The translations under genes and the position numbers were made by a program. Shown here one piece after another: positions 46,489-53,892 of a DNA stretch of 64,000 bases. Source of the stretch: Photorhabdus bodei (GTDB lineage Bacteria > Pseudomonadota > Gammaproteobacteria > Enterobacterales > Enterobacteriaceae); assembly GCF_003287735.1 (NCBI RefSeq), contig NZ_NSCM01000015.1, forward strand, positions 1 through 64,000, written 5' to 3'. Under the pieces are notes generated by a model that saw only the letters and a list, made by a program, of their open reading frames with translations, was not told where the DNA came from and did no database searches. Numbering within the stretch: the first letter of the stretch is position 1; every line of letters begins with the position of its first letter.

Positions 46489-48216
46489 TCAGGTTCTCTC
46501 CGTTTTGCTTAACCACATCTCATCCATTGCTCCTCCACGGATCTGCATAGGATATACATGTTCAGTTTCATCCACAGTGATATCAACAAATACCAGCCGC
46601 TGATTTTCAGTCACCTCTTTCAAGGCTTCGGCCAATTTACTTTCCAATTCATCATAACGTTGAATAGAAATGCCAACATGACCGTAAGCTTCAGCCAATT
46701 TGACAAAATCAGGCAAGGATTCCATATAAGATTGAGAGTGACGACCAGCATAAATCATATCTTGCCATTGTCTTATCATCCCCAAGAAACGATTATTCAA
46801 GTTCAGAACCAGTACCGGCAACCCATATTGCAATGCGGTGGACAGCTCCTGAATATTCATCTGAATACTACCATCCCCCGTAACACAGACTACCGTCGCT
46901 TCCGGTTTCACCAGTTTAACGCCCAAAGCAGCCGGTAAACCAAATCCCATCGTTCCCAAACCACCGGAACTGATCCAACGCCTTGGTTTATCAAATGGGT
47001 AATGCAATGCAACAAACATCTGATGCTGCCCAACATCTGAAGTGACATAAGCTTCCCCTTTCGTCAGACGATAGAGAACCTCGATAGCCGCTTGTGGTTT
47101 AATTTTTTCACCGCTGCGATCAAAACTGAGACATTTACGGCTACGCCATTGCTGAATGGATAACCACCAATCTTTTAGCGCATCTGGATCTTGTGTATCT
47201 TCTACTGTCTCCAACAACGCCAGCATTTGCTTAAGCACCTGTTTAGCATCACCGACAATAGGAACATCTGCGGAAACCGTCTTCGAAATTGATGTTGGAT
47301 CAATATCAATATGTAATACCGTTGCTTCCGGGCAATATTTTTCCAGATTATTGGTTGTACGATCATCAAAACGTACACCGACAGCAAAAATGACATCTGA
47401 ATTATGGATTGCTTTGTTAGCTTCGAATGTACCATGCATACCGAGCATGCCCAGGCTTTGCGGATGAGTTGCAGGGAAACTGCCTAATCCCATCAGGGAG
47501 CTCACAACAGGGATATTGAATTTTTCTGCCAATACCAGTAATTCTGCTGAACAATCTGCGTTAATCACCCCCCCGCCTACATATATGACTGGTTTTTTCG
47601 CATTCAATAGTTTTCTTAATGCCCGCTTAATCTGCCCTTTGTGTCCTTGAATCGTTGGATTATAAGAACGCATACTTATCTGATCAGGATAAATATAGGG
47701 TAATTTTACTGCCGGATTTACCGTGTCTTTCGGTAAATCAATAACGACGGGTCCCGGACGACCACTGGAAGCTAGATAGAAGGCTTTTTTCAGTACCTTC
47801 GGAATATCCTCTGCTTTTTTCACTAAAAAACTGTGTTTTACGATCGGGCGGGATATCCCTACCATGTCACATTCCTGGAATGCATCATTACCAATCAACG
47901 AACTGGCGACTTGACCGGACAATACAACCATCGGAATTGAATCCATATAAGCGGTGGCAATACCGGTAATGGCATTGGTTGCTCCAGGACCGGAGGTGAT
48001 TAATACCACACCAACCTTCCCGGTAGAACGAGCATAGCCATCAGCCATATGAACTGCCCCCTGCTCATGACGTACCAGGATATGCTCAATGCCCCCAACC
48101 GTATGCAGGGCATCATAAATATCCAGTACTGCCCCCCCCGGATAACCGAATATATGCTTAACGCCCTGATCAATTAACGATCGGACGACCATTTCAGCTC
48201 CTGATAACATTTCCAT
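46489..48216 (-). CDS. ilvI: Acetolactate synthase III, large catalytic subunit
   Basis: ThDP/FAD enzyme that condenses pyruvate to acetolactate or with 2-oxobutyrate for valine/leucine and isoleucine. Start at [18 protein letters not shown] (48216) matches E. coli; 575 residues against 574. Catalytic Glu lies in [15 protein letters not shown] and the ThDP motif in [17 protein letters not shown]...NNRFLGM. In E. coli transcription is activated by Lrp; sites were not resolved in the AT-rich upstream DNA. The island of 48.7-52.4 kb lies directly upstream. Confidence 0.96.
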   Translation of the reverse strand: MEMLSGAEMVVRSLIDQGVKHIFGYPGGAVLDIYDALHTVGGIEHILVRHEQGAVHMADGYARSTGKVGVVLITSGPGATNAITGIATAYMDSIPMVVLSGQVASSLIGNDAFQECDMVGISRPIVKHSFLVKKAEDIPKVLKKAFYLASSGRPGPVVIDLPKDTVNPAVKLPYIYPDQISMRSYNPTIQGHKGQIKRALRKLLNAKKPVIYVGGGVINADCSAELLVLAEKFNIPVVSSLMGLGSFPATHPQSLGMLGMHGTFEANKAIHNSDVIFAVGVRFDDRTTNNLEKYCPEATVLHIDIDPTSISKTVSADVPIVGDAKQVLKQMLALLETVEDTQDPDALKDWWLSIQQWRSRKCLSFDRSGEKIKPQAAIEVLYRLTKGEAYVTSDVGQHQMFVALHYPFDKPRRWISSGGLGTMGFGLPAALGVKLVKPEATVVCVTGDGSIQMNIQELSTALQYGLPVLVLNLNNRFLGMIRQWQDMIYAGRHSQSYMESLPDFVKLAEAYGHVGISIQRYDELESKLAEALKEVTENQRLVFVDITVDETEHVYPMQIRGGAMDEMWLSKTERT

Positions 48217-48243
48217 AGGTTTTCCTCCAGGCTCTGTTTGCAA

Positions 48244-48678
48244 GTTAATAAATCGGAAGTTCCTTCCACTTTTATTTTAGTAAGACGAATAGCCTCTCAG
48301 CGATATATTGATGCTGAGTTAGTTAACATAACGCTAGAAACAGGTGTTAGCAATGTGAGTAAAGGCAGAATAGCCATTTTCTGACAATTCCAAATGTCTC
48401 CGGTAAACGTTATCTTACTATCAAGAAGCTAAAATCAAGTAGAATATGAGGCGGCTATACCTAAAAAGAGCGACAACATATAGGTGTTATCCAGTATATA
48501 TACGATAAAAAACTAAAAAGCAGTTTTCAAAATCGTTTAAGTCACCACTGCATGAATCTGATAAAAGAAGTGCGGATGAATACCTCAGATAATTTAATCA
48601 TAATTTCATCGTTTCTAAATAACCATTGTGAATAATTCATTCAGGTAAAATCTATTTACCTCATTTTAATTAGAAAAT
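48244..48678. other. AT-rich region upstream of ilvI
   Basis: About 430 bases with no gene. It should carry the ilvI promoter and Lrp-type sites. The part up to 48.5 kb is ilvI-proximal; beyond it the base composition becomes more AT-rich toward the island. Confidence 0.4.
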
Positions 48679-48827
48679 ACGATAGAAACCATTATCTTTC
48701 CTGGAAGACTAATTCCACATATTCAATACTTACCTGGATATATAAATATTCATTTTCATCATTAAACAACCCAACATAATAATCAACAAAATAATGATTT
48801 AAAATAATTCAAATTATTTACACGGCT
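48679..48827 (+). repeat. 149-bp direct repeat, left copy
   Basis: Begins ACGATAGAAACCATTAT and ends TTATTTACACGGCT. A second copy at 52304-52452 aligns over 149 bases without gaps and with 14 mismatches by eye. The two bracket the peptide-nucleotidyltransferase island. No terminal inverted repeats, no coding content, and not related to the ERIC copies. Confidence 0.93.
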
Positions 48828-48934
48828 TGATAATAATGTACTTTTTGGGTTTTATATTTTCATTCACAAATGACGAAACATAGGGCGTTAGAAATAGTAA
48901 CGATGCAGCATATGAAATTGTATATAAAGATGAG

Positions 48935-49063
48935 TATACCCGTCATCTTTCAAGTTACCTCTTTGTTGGCTGCACTCACTCACCCCGGTCACATCGTTAT
49001 CTATGCTCCCGGGGATTCATTCCCTTGCCGTCGCGATGCATCTTGAAATCCATAGGGTATATA
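48935..49063 (+). repeat. ERIC element, copy 5
   Basis: Full-length, from TATACCCGTCATC to CATAGGGTATATAT. It lies at the 3' end of the broken small gene at 49017-49178, whose reading frame closes inside it. Confidence 0.92.
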
Positions 49064-49178
49064 TCGCTCCACCGTTCCAGTGATATGTGATTAGCGTGAA
49101 TGATATTATCATCTCCAAATACAAGGTAAAAGAATTTCCTGAGGAAGCTAATATTAATTTTCTAAATTCTTTATCCAT
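49017..49178 (-). pseudogene. Small gene broken by ERIC copy 5
   Basis: A strong ribosome binding site (CTGGAGG, 7 bases before the ATG at 49178) starts MDKEFRKLILASSG 50 bases after the kinase gene. The frame then runs on, with poor composition, into ERIC copy 5 and stops. In the +1 frame the same DNA encodes KFFYLVFGDDNIIHANHISLER, which looks far more protein-like, so a frameshift plus ERIC truncation is likely. Product unknown; it may have been the last gene of the peptide-modification operon. No family is recognised. Confidence 0.5.
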
Positions 49179-49227
49179 TATTTTCCTCCAGATAAAATAA
49201 CCTAAATAAATATAGGCCCTGCAATAA

Positions 49228-49899
49228 TTACATTTTTTTCAGTATTTCCACTTGAATAATATCCACTATTAATTTAATTACTGCATCTTTAGTTAAGGTG
49301 TCAGTATCAATAATTTCCCAAGTATCATCATAAAACGTCTGGTATTGATTAAGAACATGTTTTTGATATTCTATGAAATCATAATTTTCATTTGTCTCTA
49401 ATTTTCCAGACTCACTAGGTTTTAATATTCTTTTCCTTTTTTCAGCAATGTCTGGAGGAACATCAAGATATATAACCATATCTGGTTTTGTGTTTATAGA
49501 TAGAACCGATTTACTTAATTCTGCTAATTCCGTGGATTTAAGTAAGAATCTTGCCAAATATTTATAATACCAACTATCACATATAATAATTTTACCTTGC
49601 AATAAACAAGGTTGAATAATTAAACTATCTAAAACAGAAAACCATGATGCTATCAATAGAATCCAATGCCGGTCACCAAGTTCACCCAATGGAGCTGAAA
49701 TGTCATAATCCCAAAGGATATCTCGTATTTTTCCCATGTGATACATACTATACCCAGATGGTAGTAAAGGATAATTTTTATCTAAAAAAACAATATTATT
49801 ATAATCTAGAGATAAAATATCATAAATCTCGCGTGAAATTGTTGATTTACCTGCACCATCATTTCCTTCAAAAGCTATAAATAACCCGCGTTTAATCAT
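49228..49899 (-). CDS. Thymidylate-kinase-like P-loop nucleotide kinase
   Basis: 223 residues from MIKRGLFIAFEGNDGAGKST, with the TMK-type P-loop (about residues 9-19). A VIYLDVPPDIAEKRKR segment fits the TMK strand with Arg-containing lid. The usual nucleobase/catalytic DR(Y/H) is replaced by CDSWYYKYLARF, so substrate may not be dTMP. The start overlaps the end of the radical-SAM remnant by 8 bases, indicating translational coupling. A longer in-frame start at 50061 would add 54 residues of non-family sequence inside the previous gene. A housekeeping tmk is expected elsewhere; this copy looks accessory. Confidence 0.8.
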   Translation of the reverse strand: MIKRGLFIAFEGNDGAGKSTISREIYDILSLDYNNIVFLDKNYPLLPSGYSMYHMGKIRDILWDYDISAPLGELGDRHWILLIASWFSVLDSLIIQPCLLQGKIIICDSWYYKYLARFLLKSTELAELSKSVLSINTKPDMVIYLDVPPDIAEKRKRILKPSESGKLETNENYDFIEYQKHVLNQYQTFYDDTWEIIDTDTLTKDAVIKLIVDIIQVEILKKM

Positions 49900-50517
49900 T
49901 TCTTTTTTCCCCGTAGTACGCTTCAGTATCAAGTGAATTTCTACCACTACCGATAATAAATGGTTTGAATCCATATTTTTGATATAATTTATGCATCTCA
50001 GCATATGTTTTATAAATATCTTCAAAAACAGGTCTAGGGTGATTTTGATATTCAGAACCATGATCGGGATGAAAAACTGCTATCGCTGGAACTATGCCAT
50101 TTTTTGAAAAAAATTCCATTCCTTGCACTAAATCATTTAAAGGTTCTAATCCCGCTACAAACCCAACATAAACATTGCCTTCACCTAACTCTGAAACAGC
50201 AGCCAGGTATGCTTCTAATAGATTATTTCTCCCGTAGTCCTGTGATTTACCAGGACATATCTGATCAAATAATTTAGGATTAAATATTTCTAAACTAATA
50301 GCCCAGCTATCAACAAATTCAGAGATTCCCTTTATTTTATTTAAATTTCTAGGGGGCATTGATATTAGATGACTGTTAAGGTTGTTTTTTTCACAAAAAG
50401 GTTTTAGAGAAATTAATAATTGTTTGTGCATTTCAAAACCAATATCATTTTCACGATGTATTTCGCAGAAATATATATTTTTATCTAGTGTTTTTGCATG
50501 ATAAAATAACGCGAAGG
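49892..50517 (-). pseudogene. Radical SAM protein, C-terminal part only
   Basis: About 205 residues without an N-terminus. FVDSWAISLEIFNPKLFDQICPGK, YGRNNLLEAYL, GNVYVGFVAGLEPLND and VFHPDHGSEYQNHPRP resemble the second half of the TIM barrel in biotin-synthase/BATS-type radical SAM enzymes. The iron-sulfur CxxxCxxC half is missing. In-frame coding extends beyond the ATG at 50431 to about 50517, where it runs into a half-ERIC and stops, so the front of the gene was lost there. It is the partner of the kinase and nucleotidyltransferase genes. If an ATG at 50431 is used, the product would be a catalytically dead 179-residue fragment. Confidence 0.75.
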
Positions 50518-50567
50518 GGATTCACTCCCTTGCCATCGCGATGAATTTTGAAATCCATAAGGTATAA
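50516..50567 (+). repeat. ERIC element, right half only
   Basis: AAGGGGATTCACTCCC to AATCCATAAGGTATAA is the 3' half of an ERIC with several substitutions. Its left end coincides with the breakpoint in the radical-SAM gene. Confidence 0.85.
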
Positions 50568-50617
50568 TCTTTATTCTTTCCATTGCATTCCTCATATGTA
50601 TTATCTTGTTAATGCCC

Positions 50618-51634
50618 CTAGTCTTTCGAATTCCGATATATAAAAACTAGCATTTGTATTAGTTTTTCCAACTCTGAAACAACTTCAAACTCTGTTTTTT
50701 CATTATCTATTACTAACCAAACCTTATATGCATCTGAATTGATTTCACATAATGCTTTTTTTGCGAAAAGTATTAATTTCCCATCTTTACACAGGGCTCT
50801 ATACCATAAATTCTTTATTATTGGTTTATTATTTTCATCTGATAATGAAATATCGGATGTATTAGCTATTCTTTTTTTTGTAAAAGATACATTGTAACTA
50901 AAAATATCTTTTCCTTGACAATAGTCTAAAGTTAATTGCCACATTTTTGCAACTGAATTTATGTAATCAATTGTTGCAATATCATTGATTACATTAAATT
51001 TTGAACAAACCATCAAGTATATAGATGTTATTGGATGGTCTTTTCCAAACTCCTTCATTGCATTTTGATAGCGCCATTTTATTAATGTGGATGTGTTTTC
51101 ATTTGAAGCTAAAATATAATCCATTGCTGAATTAACTGTTCGTTCAAAGTTGAAGGCTGCTGATATTAGGTCATTATTTAAAATATTTCCAATCCCATCG
51201 GAAAAACACTTTTCTCCAAAGTTTTTTGCTTTGGTCTTAAGTATTTCACATAATTTAGCTTTATTTATTCCTCCTTTTAATATGTCAAAATTATTTGATT
51301 TTATAATCGATTCCCCTGTTAATATCCTATGAGATAAATGCAATTTATACCAATCGGAGTTTAAGCTTCCATTGTTGATTATCTTCATGATTTCTTTTAT
51401 CTCTTTTAAAGAGATTATTGTCACTTCTAACATTCCGATATCGGATGGTATAAATATCTCTTCGCATTCTTTTTCTAGTTCTTCTTCCAATATAACATAG
51501 ACATCATAATCAGATTTTGGCGTTGAAAACCCTTCAATGACTGAGCCTGACAAGTAGCAAGTATACAGATCAGTATCATTAAATTTTTTATTTATTATTT
51601 CTGTTATTTTCTTTTTTACGTTAATTATGTCCAT
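50618..51634 (-). CDS. Nucleotidyltransferase with PqqD-like C-terminal domain
   Basis: 338 residues. The N-terminal MNT-type fold has the DNA polymerase-beta-like signature GSVIEGFSTPKSDYDVYV (Gly30-Ser31, Asp42, Asp44), and Glu70 in MLEVTII could be the third carboxylate. The middle is helical and unfamiliar. Residues about 269-338 (WYRALCKDGKLILF, then EINSDAYKVWLV, then EVVSELEKLI) have the strand-strand-helix-helix pattern of PqqD/RiPP recognition elements. That fold normally binds a precursor peptide, and a short peptide gene lies just upstream. A minus-strand operon with the radical-SAM and kinase genes is inferred. Low GC, unlike the core genes. Confidence 0.75.
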   Translation of the reverse strand: MDIINVKKKITEIINKKFNDTDLYTCYLSGSVIEGFSTPKSDYDVYVILEEELEKECEEIFIPSDIGMLEVTIISLKEIKEIMKIINNGSLNSDWYKLHLSHRILTGESIIKSNNFDILKGGINKAKLCEILKTKAKNFGEKCFSDGIGNILNNDLISAAFNFERTVNSAMDYILASNENTSTLIKWRYQNAMKEFGKDHPITSIYLMVCSKFNVINDIATIDYINSVAKMWQLTLDYCQGKDIFSYNVSFTKKRIANTSDISLSDENNKPIIKNLWYRALCKDGKLILFAKKALCEINSDAYKVWLVIDNEKTEFEVVSELEKLIQMLVFIYRNSKD

Positions 51635-51651
51635 GCTTTACCTTTTATCTT

Positions 51652-51779
51652 ATATACCCGTCATCTTTCAAGTTGCCTCTTTGTTGGCTGCACTCGCTCA
51701 CCCCGGTCACATAGTTTGCTATGCTCCCGGGGATTCACTCCCTTGCCGCCGCGATGCATCTTGAAATCCATAGGGTATA
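51652..51779 (+). repeat. ERIC element, copy 7
   Basis: Full-length ERIC between the short peptide gene and the nucleotidyltransferase gene. It occupies the leader of the latter and could alter their relative expression. Confidence 0.92.
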
Positions 51780-51794
51780 AATGAAAGAACAAAT

Positions 51795-51830
51795 AAAGGA
51801 ATAAAGGTTATGATATACCTTTATTCCTTT
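51795..51830. terminator. Perfect 14-bp hairpin after the short peptide gene
   Basis: AAAGGAATAAAGGT and its exact complement ACCTTTATTCCTTT flank an 8-base loop, 6 bases after the peptide stop codon. The minus-strand exit is moderately T-rich. It may end most peptide transcripts while letting some reach the downstream genes, as is usual when a precursor peptide must be in excess. Confidence 0.75.
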
Positions 51831-51835
51831 TTCTA

Positions 51836-51928
51836 TTAATTAGGTGACGAACTCATTAAACCATTATCATAATTTAATGTTTCATCATCAGTTAGTGGTC
51901 TAAATGCTTGTGCTGTTATCTCATTCAC
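51836..51928 (-). CDS. 30-residue peptide with strong RBS (candidate RiPP precursor)
   Basis: GTG start at 51928, stop TAA at 51836. The ribosome binding site CGGAGGGG lies 6 bases upstream, among the best in the window. The peptide starts MNEITAQAF, continues RPLTDDETLNYDN and ends GLMSSSPN; it is acidic, with Asp/Asn and Ser-rich residues at the C-terminus and no signal sequence. It is followed by a perfect hairpin, then ERIC, then the nucleotidyltransferase/PqqD-like gene. That arrangement suits a precursor peptide, but no homologue is recognised. Confidence 0.6.
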   Translation of the reverse strand: MNEITAQAFRPLTDDETLNYDNGLMSSSPN

Positions 51929-52037
51929 TTTATTCCCCTCCGAGATGTTTGTTTTGACAAATACACTGGATTAAAATTTAATTCAGTTTTGTAATATTAA
52001 CAGTTTTTATTATTTCAGCTATATAATAGTTACTTAT

Positions 52038-52055
52038 TTGTGGGTATAATCACAA
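52038..52055. promoter_or_regulatory. CRP-like palindrome upstream of the peptide gene
   Basis: TTGTGGGTATAATCACAA fits TGTGA-N6-TCACA with one mismatch (G for A), centred about 118 bases upstream of the peptide start. A CRP/FNR-family or similar regulator could bind. Confidence 0.45.
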
Positions 52056-52247
52056 CTAAAAATGTAACCTATTGAAAAATTGTACATTTTTTATTACTTT
52101 TTGTGATGAAAATTGTACCAAGCTTGGTATGCTTTTCAATAAGTTAATTTGACGTAATCATTTGAATTTATTGTTATTATTCTTTCAGTCATGCATTAAA
52201 TGCAGTGATCATCATGTAAAATTCTGTCATTTATTAAAGAATTTTTG

Positions 52248-52310
52248 ATGGCCAAAGTTGACGTGAAGTGCCCATTTTGTCAGCAGACCTCACCCTTCGT
52301 CAAACGATAG
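52248..52310 (+). pseudogene. IS1-family InsA N-terminal fragment
   Basis: ATG at 52248 encodes MAKVDVKCPFCQQTSPFVKR, then stops at the edge of the 149-bp repeat. It has the zinc-finger CPxC/CPFC start of IS1-type InsA proteins. The rest of the element is missing, so an IS1-like insertion once lay here and was cut by, or recombined with, the repeat. Confidence 0.7.
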
Positions 52311-52452
52311 AAACCATTATTTTTCTTGGAAGACTAACTACACACATTCAATACTTACCTGGATATATAAATATTCATTTTCATCATTAAATAACCCGAT
52401 ATAATAATCAGTAAAATGATGATTTAAAATAAGATAAATTATTTACACGGCT
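52304..52452 (+). repeat. 149-bp direct repeat, right copy
   Basis: Second copy of the 48679-48827 sequence, in the same orientation, with 14 mismatches and no gaps by eye. Its left edge overlaps the final codons of the InsA remnant. Confidence 0.93.
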
Positions 52453-52784
52453 CATGAAATAATATTAATAATTCATAAAAATCATATTCCAATATTAAAT
52501 AAAATTCTATGCAATACATTATTAAAAAATTAACATCTTAAGAATAAATTAATTTAAGAAATAAATCATCAACTCTTACAGAATATAAAATCACACCAAG
52601 AAAAATCTTAATAGAATTTTATTTTCCATAGTGCAAAATATATATCCATTTAACTTAAATTATTTAATTTTAATTCAATCCATCATAAATTTATTTTTTA
52701 TTATTCATAAGCCACATTAATTAAAATAGCCAAGTTATGAATATAAGTAAACTTGGCATATCTACAAAACAACAAGACATTTAT
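52453..52784. other. AT-rich intergenic region
   Basis: No gene seen. Highly AT-rich stretch between the right direct repeat and the end of the hydrolase gene. Confidence 0.4.
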
Positions 52785-53354
52785 TTACAACATTGAATTA
52801 TCTTTTAATATCTTTTCTAGCTGAGGAAAAACAGTAAAGCCGTCGCGATCTAAAAAGTGCCCACCATCGGAGAAACCATATAATTCAGCCCGAAGCTGCT
52901 GACTTAAATTTAATGTAAACTGTGGCGATACAATCTCATCATTAAGCGATAATATTGCTATTCGTTGGTTTATTTTCTGTCTGAGTGAGCAAAAATCCAG
53001 TTCCTCTTCAGTAAATGTACTTAATTCAGGTAAGGTTGATAGTTTTTCATGAAATCCTGCAATTAGTACAACTCCCCCAATATTTACATTATCAGGTAAA
53101 GATGAGATATAACGGAGTGTAGCAATGCAACCCAAACTATGCCCGATAAAAAGTGTTCTTTCGTTAGGACTGAAAATACTCTCCTGCAATTTTTCTTGCC
53201 ATAAATGGGGAAAAGGAGCATGAGATTCAGGCATTTCCGGCACAATAATATTGACATTTAACTTTTCATACTGATCTTTAAGCCAAGGAAACCAATGGTG
53301 ATCAGGGGTTGCTGAAAGACCATGAACAATAACTACATTATTGAAATTCATCAA
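52785..53354 (-). CDS. RBBP9/YdeN-type serine hydrolase
   Basis: 189-residue alpha/beta hydrolase. HGLSATPDHHWFPWL at the N-terminus is typical of the RBBP9/YdeN family; the nucleophile is Ser73 in FIGHSLGC. Asp in LSLNDEIVSP and His in DGGHFLDRDGF complete the triad. No signal peptide, so cytoplasmic. It is an accessory gene with no operon partner of the same family. Whether it acts on a product of the neighbouring peptide locus is unknown. Confidence 0.82.
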   Translation of the reverse strand: MMNFNNVVIVHGLSATPDHHWFPWLKDQYEKLNVNIIVPEMPESHAPFPHLWQEKLQESIFSPNERTLFIGHSLGCIATLRYISSLPDNVNIGGVVLIAGFHEKLSTLPELSTFTEEELDFCSLRQKINQRIAILSLNDEIVSPQFTLNLSQQLRAELYGFSDGGHFLDRDGFTVFPQLEKILKDNSML

Positions 53355-53415
53355 TTCACCTAATTATACAAAGTGTATTTTATTTACTATACAAACTTTA
53401 TAATTATCTTATCCA

Positions 53416-53545
53416 TATATACCCGTTATCTTTCAAGTTGCCTCTTTGTTGGCTGCATTCGCTCACCCCAGTCACATAGTTACCTATGCTCCCGGGGATT
53501 CACTCCCTTGCCGTCGCGATGCATCTTGAAATCCATAGGGTATAT
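53416..53545 (+). repeat. ERIC element, copy 8
   Basis: Full-length ERIC upstream of the hydrolase gene, from TATATACCCGTTATC to CATAGGGTATAT, with slight central variation (CCAGTCACATAGTTACC). Confidence 0.92.
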
Positions 53546-53892
53546 TCCTTCAAAAGAAGATAATTATGTCCTGACCTACTATATAATATAGCGATATATT
53601 TATTATAGGAATAGCATGATATTGTCAATAAATATATTCCGTATAATTAACTAAAAGAATAGCACCAATCTCATGAAGCTATGTTTATTTAATATTTAAT
53701 AACTAAAGATTGATCTTGGAAAATATAATTTATCTGCGATTTTAAGGCTGAAATAAAGTTTATTTTTCCAGTATTTAAGTCTTGAAATCCGGGTATCTTC
53801 AGAAAAAACCCAAAGCGGGATATTACTACAATATCCCTCATACTTTCCCTGAATAACTGGTAACACTAACTCTTTGTATAAAATCCCGAAAA

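Noticed and set aside
49899..50061. 54-residue N-terminal extension of the kinase gene
   Set aside because: Non-family sequence entirely inside the upstream coding sequence; MIKRGLF start with the P-loop at once is normal for TMK.
52116..52129. TACCAAGCTTGGTA palindrome
   Set aside because: Short palindrome in AT-rich DNA without a defined partner; could be chance.
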